Positions 7,522 to 14,170 of a stretch of DNA of 18,013 nt are shown here, one piece after another. The stretch's first letter is position 1, and the number at the start of each line of letters is the position of its first letter. Origin of the DNA: Treponema sp. (GTDB lineage: Bacteria; Spirochaetota; Spirochaetia; Treponematales; Treponemataceae). The stretch is taken from positions 1-18,013 of the forward strand of contig JAEDDW010000034.1 of assembly GCA_016293645.1 (NCBI GenBank). Reading direction: 5' to 3'. The notes beneath the pieces were generated by a model, which worked only from the letters and a program-made list of their open reading frames with translations, had not been told where the DNA came from and did no database searches. Position numbers and translations under genes: made by a program.

Positions 7522-8121
7522 CTATATAGGAAGGCTTGAAAGAATGTTGATGAGGATGTTCAGCAGTATGTTCAGGACAGCCTGGCATGCAACAAGTGAA
7601 ATTATTGCGATGATGAGGGCTGCCTTGTAGGTGAGTGTCTTTCCAAAGGAAAAAGTTCTTGCGATTCTGTAGACGAGGGAAGAAATCGAGCTGTCGATCT
7701 GGTTAAGCATGAAACTGCTCTGGTTGTATGCGTTTCTGTTTACAAGAATCACGATGAGACGGATGACAAACACGATGATGATGAATGTGATCAGCGATGA
7801 GATTATTGAGAATACAACCTGAACGGCAACTGCGAGAATCATTCCGACGGAAACGGTTCCGCCATTGGCAAGGGCATTTAAAAGTGATGAGACTGCTCCA
7901 AGTACGCAGAGTGCCAGGGCCGGTGAAAAATCAAAACTGCCTATTCGAAGCCATCTGAAACGACGGAACAGGTTCATGTATGGATCGCATATGCCTGCAA
8001 GGAATTCCGTAAAGCGTGAATAGGACATGCCCGGTATCCATGTGAGGATGATCCTTATGAAACAAAGGAACGAATACATTGAGACAAATGCTGCGGCAAT
8101 TCTGAAAAAACTGATTATCAT
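7522..8121 (-). CDS. YggT-family integral membrane protein
   Basis: A 199-residue membrane protein with two YGGT repeats. The first is around residues 12-80, containing FIRIILTWIPG then FLAGICDPYMNLFRRF. The second is around 105-185, containing VIRLIVILVNRNAYN then IDSSISSLVYRIARTF. Each unit is flanked by hydrophobic helices, giving about four to five membrane segments. The family's role is poorly defined; in other bacteria it has been linked to envelope or osmotic processes and, near ftsZ, to cell division. Here it precedes recG, with only 3 nt between the genes. The ATG at 8121 has no Shine-Dalgarno but has a -10-like TATATT exactly 6 nt upstream, so the message may be leaderless. Confidence 0.85.
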   Translation of the reverse strand: MIISFFRIAAAFVSMYSFLCFIRIILTWIPGMSYSRFTEFLAGICDPYMNLFRRFRWLRIGSFDFSPALALCVLGAVSSLLNALANGGTVSVGMILAVAVQVVFSIISSLITFIIIVFVIRLIVILVNRNAYNQSSFMLNQIDSSISSLVYRIARTFSFGKTLTYKAALIIAIISLVACQAVLNILLNILINILSSLPI

Positions 8122-8127
8122 GTTTTA

Positions 8128-8156
8128 AATATACTCAATTTCATTCCATAAAACAA
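8128..8156 (-). promoter_or_regulatory. Putative promoter of yggT-recG giving a leaderless message
   Basis: On the minus strand, TTGTTT (8156-8151), a 17-nt spacer and TATATT (8133-8128) are followed by 6 nt and then the ATG at 8121. The expected transcription start coincides with the A of the start codon. No purine-rich ribosome binding site exists between the -10 and the ATG. Confidence 0.5.
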
Positions 8157-8252
8157 GTTGACGAATTGTACGGGAGTTGCTTTGCGGTTCTTGATTGCCG
8201 TGATGGCCATGACTGCCGGATGATGCAGCCTTGTGGGATAAGCAGGATTGCT

Positions 8253-8335
8253 GTACTTCGATAAACTCAGCAACCGCGAAGTCGAAGTATCCTGAGGATG
8301 TTTTTGCAGGATGGGGCCCCTTCGACTGCGCTCAG
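8253..8335. repeat. Palindromic CTTCGA-N4/5-CTCAG repeat motifs
   Basis: CTTCGATAAACTCAG (8256-8270) and CTTCGACTGCGCTCAGG (8320-8336) share the frame CTTCGA, 4-5 nt, CTCAG. Between them, TCGAAGTA (8282-8289) is the exact inverse of TACTTCGA (8254-8261), giving an 8-bp stem with a 20-nt loop. As I recall, motifs of the CCTTCGACAAGCTCAGG type are dispersed, REP-like repeats in many bacterial genomes. Whether this is one of that group needs a genome count. Confidence 0.5.
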
Positions 8336-8535
8336 GGATCCTTGACGAAGACGAAAGTCTTGCGGCGAAAGTTAAATTGGTGGAAGTAACTAGGGATCAA
8401 ATATTTTTAAGCAGCCTGTACAAGAATTGCTTCGCAATTCTTGCGGCGAAAGTTAAATTGGTGGAAGTAACTAAAGAACAGATGCTTTCGCCGATTAGTT
8501 GGTCCACACATCCATTACTTTCGGAGTGTCTTTAA
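8311..8535 (+). CDS. Possible small repeat-containing ORF (doubtful)
   Basis: A 74-codon ORF from ATG 8311, antisense to the last 41 bases of dnaE. It contains the peptide LAAKVKLVEVT twice, 27 residues apart, because the 81-bp repeat period is a multiple of three. Just past the exact 35-nt match, five changed codons give R/K, D/E, Q/Q, I/M and F/L, all silent or conservative, which hints at selection on protein. Against it: a poorly spaced ribosome binding site (GAGG at 8294-8297, 13 nt away), no known domain, and palindromic repeats inside the frame. It may be a remnant or a repeat-borne ORF rather than a working gene. Confidence 0.25.
   Translation: MGPLRLRSGILDEDESLAAKVKLVEVTRDQIFLSSLYKNCFAILAAKVKLVEVTKEQMLSPISWSTHPLLSECL
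8358..8473. repeat. 35-nt perfect direct repeat, two copies 81 bp apart
   Basis: Positions 8358-8392 and 8439-8473 are identical; the copies begin TCTTGCGGCGAAAG and end GGAAGTAACTA. Each copy carries AGTTA and TAACT as inner inverted arms. Each is preceded by a hairpin whose right arm runs into the copy: AAGAC-GAAA-GTCTT (8348-8361) before the first, and CAAGAATTGC-TTC-GCAATTCTTG (8421-8443) before the second. The unit is therefore hairpin plus 35-mer. Only two copies exist here, so it is not a CRISPR array. Confidence 0.85.
8421..8443. repeat. Perfect 10-bp hairpin with 3-nt loop
   Basis: CAAGAATTGC (8421-8430) and GCAATTCTTG (8434-8443) pair perfectly around TTC. No T-run follows directly on either strand, so it is not a standard intrinsic terminator. 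Immediately to the right, CGGCGAAAG (8444-8452) is the exact inverse of CTTTCGCCG (8485-8493), which lies directly after the dnaE stop on the minus strand. A larger hairpin could therefore form in the dnaE 3' untranslated region and protect the mRNA end. Confidence 0.7.
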
Positions 8536-11500
8536 GTGACTGGATGAAATCGTCGCTGTGTGACACGTTCAGCTGGGCGTTGGCTTTTACTATGTAGTTT
8601 CTTCCATTTATGTTGTCCAGATGGAAGTAGACAAGGCAGTTTCCGTTTCCCTGTTCTCCAAAGATCAGATCCTTGAGTACTGCGATTTCCTTTACCTTGT
8701 CAAATCCACTTTCAAGCTGTATGTGGACTTCCGAAATTGAACGCTGCTGAAGACTGTTGATGTCCTCTATGGAATCAATCAATAAGCTTGGGCTTTCACG
8801 TGGTTCCGCAGGTGTACCCATGTCGACTTTTCCGCGGAAGGCATAGACTCCTTCGTTCTGTATCTTGTCCTTGAGCTGTTCCCAGGTTTTTGGAAAGAAA
8901 GTCACGTCGATGGAGCCCTTGAAGTCGTCGAGTTTAGCAAATGCCATTGGGGCACCTTTTTTTGTCATGATGGTACGGATGTTGCTTATCATGCCGACTG
9001 CCGTATAGGTCGTACCCGTATTGCGTGCCCACCGGTTTCCACCGCTTGCCTCCTGAGCTGCTTTTTCTGCCAAAGCTACCTTGCCGGCGCGCATGATGTT
9101 CTCGCTGTTTACTGTTGAACATTTTTCGATGACACTTCTCCATTCGTCAAGAGGATGTCCTGAAACAAAGCAGCCTATGAGTTCCTTTTCCATGTTGAGG
9201 AGGGCCATTTTCGGCATCTCTTCCACTTTTTCGAATTTGAAATCAGCGAATTCCTTTATGCCTGCGTCCTCAAAAAGACTTACCTGGCCGTAGGAAGCTT
9301 CTGCGATTTTCTTTTCTTCGTAGGCAATGGCGGCTTCATAGTTTGCAAGAAGGGTTGCTCTGTTCTGTTCCAGCTTGTCAAAGCCGCCGGTCTGTATGAG
9401 GACTTCAATAGCCTTTTTGTTGACCAGCTGTTTAGGGGCGCGTTTTTCTCCCGTTTCTTCGTCAGTGCCGGAGTCGCGCAGCTTGAGGCATCGGTCAAGA
9501 AAATCGATGAAGCTGGTGAACGGTCCGTTTTCCTTGCGCTCCCTGACGATGGCGGCGGCAGCTCCGGTACCCATTCCCTTGATTCCGCGCAGACCGAACA
9601 CGATTCTTCCGTCTACAACGTCAAAATTGATATCTGAGCGGTTGACGTCAGGCGCATCTACAGGAACTCCCATCTTTCTTGCTTCTTCTATATAGAAAGG
9701 AAGTCCGTCTGTCGTTGTGATTTCATTGGTAAGGTTGGCTGCCATGAATTCAGCAGGGTAGTGGCACTTGAGCCATCCCGTACGGTAGGCAAGAACTGTA
9801 TATGCCGCTGCGTGAGACTTGTTGAATCCGTATCCTGCAAACGGAACCATGATTTCAAAAATTTCTTCAGCGTGTTCCGTGGTGAATCCTTCTTTGAGGG
9901 CACCTTCTACGAATTCCTTTTTCTTTCCCATGAGAACTTCAGGCTTCTTTTTACCCATGGCACGTCGGAGCATGTCGGCACCACCAAGAGAGAATCCGGC
10001 GATTTTCTGGGAAACCTGCATGACCTGTTCCTGGTAGACCATGATTCCGTAGGTTTCCTTGAGGATTCCTTCAAGACATGGGTCAGGATAGTTTATCTTT
10101 GCAGGATCTTTTTTTCCTTCAACAAAGTTTGGAATATAAGCCATTGGTCCTGGTCGGTACAGGGCGTTCATGGCGACAAGGTCGTCAAGACAGTTTGGCT
10201 GAAGGGCTTTCATCCATTTCTGCATTCCCGGGGATTCAAACTGGAAGATGGCGACTGTTTCACCTCGGGCAAACATTTCGAATGTCTCCCTGTCGTCTTC
10301 TGGAATTTCTCTTGTGTTTACAGGCTTTTCGCCTTCCTTCAAGTGGCTGTTGATGATGTCTTCCGTATAGCGGATGAGGGAAAGTGTCTTCAAACCAAGG
10401 TAGTCGAATTTGACAAGACCGCAAGGTTCGATGATGTCCATGGTGTACTGAACGGCTGTCTTCATCTTTCCGTCGGCATCGGTGATTGCAAAAACAGGAG
10501 CCCAGTCAGGCAATGCCGTAAGTCCGATGACCATACCCGATGCGTGAAGTCCAGTGTTTCTGATACATCCTTCAAGTTTCATGGCCAGCTCAAAAAGCTT
10601 TGTGAATCTTGGATCGTCCCTGTAAGGAATCAGCTGCCCACCGTCAGGCATTTTTTCCGTAGGCGGATTGAAGCAGTCCTTGAGTTTTGCTTTGGGGCTG
10701 TCAGGTACACATTTTTTCAGCATGTTGACGTCTGAAAGGGGAATGTTTAGGATTCGGCCTACGTCTGCGATTACGTTCTTTGGTTTCAATGTACCGAAGG
10801 TTACAATGTGCCCAACCTGGCTTTCACCGTAAAGGTCTCTCGTGTGCTGGATGATTTCCTGTCGAAAGTCGAAGTCCATGTCGATATCAAAGTCCGGCAT
10901 GGAAACGCGTTCCGGGTTAAGGAATCGTTCGAAGATCAACTTGAAGCGGAACGGATCAATGTCCGTGATACCCATGGAATAGGCGACAAGGGAACCTGCT
11001 CCGGAACCACGACCTGGACCAATCGGAATGTAGTGTTTTGGCTTGTCGTGGATGTTGTCATAAAGGGATTTTGACCAGTTGATGAATTCCCAGACGATGA
11101 GGAAGTAGCCGGAAAATCCCATGCCGAAGATGATTCCAAGTTCGTATTCGCATCTCATGCGGATTTCTTTTGTGATCTCAGGATAGCGCTTGCGCAGACC
11201 TTCTTCGACAATGTGGCGCATGTAGTCATCCTGGTTCTGGGTGTAGTCCTCGTGCTTCTGGAATTCCTTTGGAAGTTCAAAGCGGGGAAGGGTGCCTTTG
11301 AGTTCCGGCGTAGAATACTGATGAATTGTAAGGTCACACATGGATGCAATCTTAAGCGTATTGTCCATGGCTTCCTTAATGACGCCTTCATCGATTCCCT
11401 GGATTCCGGAGAGAACCTTTTCCATTTCTTTGTCTGATTTGAGATACCATTCAGGTCCACCCATTGGAGGTGTTTCACTGAGAAGTTTTTTATGTCCGAT

Positions 11501-12232
11501 TGCGACGAGTGCGTTCTGGGCTTCGGCATCTTCTTTGTTTGCGTAATGGATATCGTTTGTAAGTACAAGACCTATTCCAAGGTCCCTGGCAAGCTTCACA
11601 AGTTTTGGTGCGACTTCAATCTGATCTTCAAGGCCATGGTTCTGGAGTTCTATGTAGTAGTTTTCCTGGCCGAAAAGATCGCGGTATTTCTTTGCAACCT
11701 CGTAGGCTTCCTCATCTCGGCCGTTCATCAGAAGCTGTGGAATTTCTCCCTGTATACAGGCGGAACAGCATATGAGTCCTTCATGGTATTTTTCGAGAAG
11801 CTCAAAGTCAATGCGGGGCTTGAAGTAGAAACCGTCGGTGAATGCTATTGAAGACAGCCAGCTCATGTTCTTGTAGCCGGTCTGGTTCTTGCAAAGAAGT
11901 ATCAGGTGGAAGTATTTTCCGTGCTTTCCATTTCTTCCGTAGGGAATAAGATTCTGTTCTTTATGGCTTCCGTAGGCAACGTAGAATTCCTCGCCGACGA
12001 TAGGATTGATTCCGTTCACATGGCACAGTTTCTCAAAGTTCAGCGCACCAAACATGTTTCCGTGGTCCGTAAGTGCAAGGGCCTTCATGTTCATTGCTTT
12101 TGCTTTTGCTACAAGGGTGTCGATTTTTGAACATCCGTCAAGAAGTGAATAGTCTGAGTGTACGTGAAGGTGAACAAATCTGCTTTCCGGAGTTCCTTCC
12201 GGGGCCGGGTCGAATACGTGATAGTCTGCCAT
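8495..12232 (-). CDS. dnaE: DNA polymerase III alpha subunit (replicative polymerase)
   Basis: A 1245-residue catalytic subunit of the replicative DNA polymerase. Domains in order: PHP (about 18-290, beginning FVHLHVHSDYSLLDG), palm and thumb with the catalytic aspartates in PDFDIDMDFD (D449 and D451) and VKFDYLGLKTL (D610), fingers (about 640-850, AIFQFESPGMQKWM, LYRPGPMAYIPNF, GYGFNKSHAAAY), tandem helix-hairpin-helix (about 860-950), an internal clamp-binding motif QVSLF (983-987) and an OB fold (about 1070-1140). The PHP metal ligands look intact (HLHVH at 21-25, TDHGN at 55-59, DIHY at 227-230), unlike E. coli DnaE. No intein is present. It is somewhat longer than E. coli DnaE (1160). 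The ATG lacks a Shine-Dalgarno but follows TATATT by 6 nt. Confidence 0.98.
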   Translation of the reverse strand: MADYHVFDPAPEGTPESRFVHLHVHSDYSLLDGCSKIDTLVAKAKAMNMKALALTDHGNMFGALNFEKLCHVNGINPIVGEEFYVAYGSHKEQNLIPYGRNGKHGKYFHLILLCKNQTGYKNMSWLSSIAFTDGFYFKPRIDFELLEKYHEGLICCSACIQGEIPQLLMNGRDEEAYEVAKKYRDLFGQENYYIELQNHGLEDQIEVAPKLVKLARDLGIGLVLTNDIHYANKEDAEAQNALVAIGHKKLLSETPPMGGPEWYLKSDKEMEKVLSGIQGIDEGVIKEAMDNTLKIASMCDLTIHQYSTPELKGTLPRFELPKEFQKHEDYTQNQDDYMRHIVEEGLRKRYPEITKEIRMRCEYELGIIFGMGFSGYFLIVWEFINWSKSLYDNIHDKPKHYIPIGPGRGSGAGSLVAYSMGITDIDPFRFKLIFERFLNPERVSMPDFDIDMDFDFRQEIIQHTRDLYGESQVGHIVTFGTLKPKNVIADVGRILNIPLSDVNMLKKCVPDSPKAKLKDCFNPPTEKMPDGGQLIPYRDDPRFTKLFELAMKLEGCIRNTGLHASGMVIGLTALPDWAPVFAITDADGKMKTAVQYTMDIIEPCGLVKFDYLGLKTLSLIRYTEDIINSHLKEGEKPVNTREIPEDDRETFEMFARGETVAIFQFESPGMQKWMKALQPNCLDDLVAMNALYRPGPMAYIPNFVEGKKDPAKINYPDPCLEGILKETYGIMVYQEQVMQVSQKIAGFSLGGADMLRRAMGKKKPEVLMGKKKEFVEGALKEGFTTEHAEEIFEIMVPFAGYGFNKSHAAAYTVLAYRTGWLKCHYPAEFMAANLTNEITTTDGLPFYIEEARKMGVPVDAPDVNRSDINFDVVDGRIVFGLRGIKGMGTGAAAAIVRERKENGPFTSFIDFLDRCLKLRDSGTDEETGEKRAPKQLVNKKAIEVLIQTGGFDKLEQNRATLLANYEAAIAYEEKKIAEASYGQVSLFEDAGIKEFADFKFEKVEEMPKMALLNMEKELIGCFVSGHPLDEWRSVIEKCSTVNSENIMRAGKVALAEKAAQEASGGNRWARNTGTTYTAVGMISNIRTIMTKKGAPMAFAKLDDFKGSIDVTFFPKTWEQLKDKIQNEGVYAFRGKVDMGTPAEPRESPSLLIDSIEDINSLQQRSISEVHIQLESGFDKVKEIAVLKDLIFGEQGNGNCLVYFHLDNINGRNYIVKANAQLNVSHSDDFIQSLKDTPKVMDVWTN

Positions 12233-12238
12233 GGATAT

Positions 12239-12244
12239 AATATA
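12239..12244 (-). promoter_or_regulatory. -10 box of dnaE, leaderless geometry
   Basis: Minus-strand TATATT (12244-12239) is followed by ATATCC and then the dnaE ATG at 12232, so transcription should start at the start codon. No convincing -35 hexamer is found at 16-18 nt. The AT-rich region is shared with the divergent small membrane-protein gene. Confidence 0.4.
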
Positions 12245-12251
12245 GAATGTT

Positions 12252-12278
12252 TTGACAAAATATGCTATCTTGTATGAA
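12252..12278 (+). promoter_or_regulatory. Putative promoter of the small membrane-protein gene
   Basis: TTGACA at 12252-12257 is a perfect -35 hexamer. The best -10 candidate, TATGAA at 12273-12278, is only 15 nt away, shorter than ideal. Transcription would start near 12285, leaving the AGAGG ribosome binding site (12293-12297) in the leader. Tentative. Confidence 0.35.
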
Positions 12279-12306
12279 ATTACATTTTATTCAGAGGTTT
12301 TTAACT

Positions 12307-12537
12307 ATGGTATCACTTATTGTTGGCGTAGTTCTCATCGGTTTCTGTGTTTTCGCCTGTCTTCCAAACGGGCTTGATTGGAGTTCTGATGTAATCAACT
12401 TTCTCAAGGGATTTGTTCCTGCCTTCACAGCTTTCTGCGGTCTCATTTCGATTTTCATCGGATTTGCCGACATCAAGGATAAGAAAGAAGCTAAAAAGGA
12501 AGAGCTTGCAGCAAAAAAAGCGGAAGAAAATAAATAA
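12307..12537 (+). CDS. Small two-helix membrane protein with charged tail, unknown function
   Basis: A 76-residue protein. ATG 12307 is chosen because AGAGG (12293-12297) lies 9 nt upstream; an in-frame ATG at 12262 would add 15 residues and lies before this site. Two membrane helices are visible, about 2-20 (VSLIVGVVLIGFCVFACLP) and about 33-55 (FLKGFVPAFTAFCGLISIFI). After DIKDKKEAKKEE the C-terminal 20 residues are almost entirely Lys, Glu and Ala, probably a cytoplasmic charged helix. It is divergent from dnaE and 154 nt upstream of rplM, which has its own promoter. I recognise no family. The clear start and signal-like composition make it a likely real gene. Confidence 0.7.
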   Translation: MVSLIVGVVLIGFCVFACLPNGLDWSSDVINFLKGFVPAFTAFCGLISIFIGFADIKDKKEAKKEELAAKKAEENK

Positions 12538-12567
12538 TCATCATCCCATGAATTTCCTCAAATTCAA

Positions 12568-12597
12568 TTGACGCATGATGTTTTTTTGTGGTATATT
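12568..12597 (+). promoter_or_regulatory. Strong extended -10 promoter of rplM-rpsI
   Basis: TTGACG (12568-12573), an 18-nt spacer and TATATT (12592-12597), the latter preceded by TGG so that an extended -10 (TGnTATATT) is formed. Transcription should start near 12604, giving a leader of about 88 nt. This is the best sigma-70-type promoter in the window, as expected for ribosomal protein genes. Confidence 0.75.
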
Positions 12598-12603
12598 TTC
12601 TTA

Positions 12604-12691
12604 CCCCGTAAAATAATGGCAACCGCTCATTGCCAATGTTCGAAGCTGGATGCAAAGTGGAGAACGAAACTTTTATTTGAAGGTAAATTAA
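12604..12691 (+). promoter_or_regulatory. rplM 5' leader with hairpin, possible autoregulatory region
   Basis: The untranslated leader of about 88 nt contains a hairpin TGGCAA-CCGCTCA-TTGCCA (12617-12635), then a purine-rich stretch and the Shine-Dalgarno GAAGG (12679-12683). In other bacteria the L13/S9 operon is controlled by L13 acting on its own leader. The length and hairpin would allow that here, but no match to a known leader class is claimed. Confidence 0.35.
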
Positions 12692-13120
12692 ATGAAAACT
12701 ATTTTTGCAAAGAATGCTGAAGTAAAGAATGACTGGTATGTCATCGATGCAGCAGGAAAGACACTTGGTCGTGTAGCAGCAGTAGCAGCTTCTGTTCTTC
12801 GTGGAAAGAACAAGCCATCTTACACACCTAACTCAATTTGTGGTGATTTCGTTGTTATCATCAACGCAGACAAGATCCAGGTAACAGGAAACAAGCCAGA
12901 AGGAATGCTCTATCGCCACTATACTGGTTTCGTACGTGGTCTCCGTTCATACTCGTTCAATGAACTTCTTGCAAAGCACCCAACAGAACCTCTTAGAAGA
13001 ACAATCTGGGGAATGCTTCCACACAATCGTCTTGGCCGCAAGATCATCGGTAACTTGAAGATCTACGCAGGTGCTGAACATCCACATGCAGCACAGAACC
13101 CACAGCCACTTGAAGTGTAA
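12692..13120 (+). CDS. rplM: 50S ribosomal protein L13
   Basis: A 142-residue protein of the large ribosomal subunit, one of the early assembly proteins. ATG 12692 follows GAAGG by 8 nt. Family landmarks: WYVIDAAGKTLGRVAA, ASVLRGKNKPSYTP, GDFVVIINADKIQVTGNK, the YRHYTG block, and the signature WGMLPHNRLGRK followed by LKIYAGAEHPHAAQNP. Length is normal. rpsI follows after 12 nt, the nearly universal bacterial arrangement. Codon choice is strongly restricted (GTA, ACA, AAG, CGT), as in the other highly expressed genes here. Confidence 0.98.
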   Translation: MKTIFAKNAEVKNDWYVIDAAGKTLGRVAAVAASVLRGKNKPSYTPNSICGDFVVIINADKIQVTGNKPEGMLYRHYTGFVRGLRSYSFNELLAKHPTEPLRRTIWGMLPHNRLGRKIIGNLKIYAGAEHPHAAQNPQPLEV

Positions 13121-13132
13121 TAGGAGTCTATC

Positions 13133-13525
13133 ATGGTAAAGAATCTTGCAATTGGAACAGGAAGAAGAAAGACAGCTGTTGCTCGCGTTTTCTTGCGCGA
13201 TGGCTCAGGTAAGATCGTTGTAAACGGAAAGGATGTAAAGGAATACTTCGCTACAGAATCACAGGTTCGTGTTCTCAGCCAGCCACTTCTCGTAACATCT
13301 AACGCTAATAAGTTTGACATCCTCATCAATGTATTTGGTGGTGGTCTCAACGGACAGGCAGCTGCTTGTCTCCACGGAATTGCTCGTGCACTTACACAGG
13401 TTGATCCTAACGCACACACAGCACTCAAGGCTAACGGATACCTTACTCGCGATTCTCGTATGGTAGAACGCAAGAAGTACGGTCAGCGTGGTGCTCGCCG
13501 CAGATTCCAGTTCTCTAAGCGCTAA
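13133..13525 (+). CDS. rpsI: 30S ribosomal protein S9
   Basis: A 130-residue small-subunit protein whose C-terminal tail reaches the P-site tRNA. ATG 13133 follows TAGGAG. Landmarks: GTGRRKTAVARVFLRDGSGK at the N-terminus, VFGGGLNGQAAACLHGIARAL in the middle, RDSRMVERKKYGQRGARRRF and the ending QFSKR, with the invariant C-terminal lysine-arginine. It is co-transcribed with rplM; recX follows after 24 nt with no terminator between. Confidence 0.98.
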   Translation: MVKNLAIGTGRRKTAVARVFLRDGSGKIVVNGKDVKEYFATESQVRVLSQPLLVTSNANKFDILINVFGGGLNGQAAACLHGIARALTQVDPNAHTALKANGYLTRDSRMVERKKYGQRGARRRFQFSKR

Positions 13526-13549
13526 ACTTATATTTACATACAGTTTCGA

Positions 13550-14170
13550 ATGCTTATTCGAGAGATGGTGCAGACTTTGCACGGTGTATATGAAATTACT
13601 CCGGATGCAGGGTCTGCATTTTTTTTGCGTAAAGAATATCTTACCCTTGTAGATCCTGAACGGATTTGTTCCGGCTCCCGGTTGAATGATGAGGAGACTG
13701 CGGACATCCTTAATGCGGCCCTTGTCTACAGTGCCGAATTTGCCGCCATGACATATCTTGCCCGTGCCGAACACTGCCGTGCGGCCCTTACCCAGAAACT
13801 TCTTAAAAAGCAGATTGATAAAAAGGCCATCGATCTTGCCCTGGATTATCTTGAAAGCGTCCATTATCTTGATGACGAACGTTTTGCGGGGGCATGGCTG
13901 AGGACCCGTTCCATTGACCACGCGGAAGGCAGGATCCGCCTTGCTTCTGAACTGGCATCCCGGGGAGTGGACCGCAATGCGGCAAAAAAAGCTCTGGATG
14001 AATTCTTTGAGGAACACAACCAGATGGAAATATGCCGCCGTGCCTTGAAAAAAGCCAGGGCGACGAAAAATGATCCTGATAAGATAAAGGCTTCCCTGAT
14101 GCAGAAAGGTTTCTCCCTGAAAGAAATCGAAAGTGCCATGAAGGAAAGTGATTTTGAATACGGCTGTTGA
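13550..14170 (+). CDS. recX: Regulatory protein RecX
   Basis: A 206-residue protein of the RecX family, small helical proteins that inhibit or modulate RecA filaments. Three-helix repeats are visible: about 68-100 (ALVYSAEFAAMTYLARAEHC then LTQKLLKKQI), about 100-150 (AIDLALDYLESVHYLDDERF then AWLRTRS, the family signature of YLDDxRFA), and about 150-200 (IRLASELASRGVDRNAAKKAL and IKASLMQKGFSLKEIESAM). An N-terminal extension of about 60 residues precedes them. The start is uncertain: ATG 13550 has no Shine-Dalgarno, and another ATG lies at 13565. A weak TACAGT lies 5 nt before 13550. The gene is 24 nt after rpsI and probably read from the ribosomal promoter. recA is not nearby. Confidence 0.85.
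   Translation: MLIREMVQTLHGVYEITPDAGSAFFLRKEYLTLVDPERICSGSRLNDEETADILNAALVYSAEFAAMTYLARAEHCRAALTQKLLKKQIDKKAIDLALDYLESVHYLDDERFAGAWLRTRSIDHAEGRIRLASELASRGVDRNAAKKALDEFFEEHNQMEICRRALKKARATKNDPDKIKASLMQKGFSLKEIESAMKESDFEYGC

Larger units (their letters stand above)
8122..8494. other. 373-bp intergenic island between yggT and dnaE, rich in repeats
   Basis: Unlike its neighbours, this stretch carries no recognisable conserved gene. From 8122 to about 8250 I see only the yggT promoter and unstructured sequence. From 8253 to 8335 there are palindromic CTTCGA/CTCAG motifs. From 8348 to 8493 there are two 81-bp units with hairpins. The right-hand part lies within a plus-strand ORF (8311-8535) that overlaps the dnaE 3' end by 41 bp. 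The two minus-strand genes on either side are thus probably separate transcription units. Confidence 0.7.

Noticed and set aside
8421..8443. The perfect hairpin as intrinsic terminator of dnaE
   Set aside because: No T-run follows it on the minus strand; the nearest AT-rich stretch starts more than 10 nt beyond.
8358..8473. Possible CRISPR array
   Set aside because: Only two 35-nt repeats exist, the intervening 46 bp contain a hairpin, the period is a coding multiple of three, and no cas gene is near.
9761..10735. A 324-codon open frame on the plus strand inside dnaE
   Set aside because: It is antisense to the highly conserved polymerase domain of dnaE, has no recognisable domain and lacks a ribosome binding site; its length follows from dnaE codon bias.
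8495..12232. Intein or split in DnaE
   Set aside because: The protein runs through all polymerase motifs without an intein-like block; the extra length over E. coli is spread over several loops.
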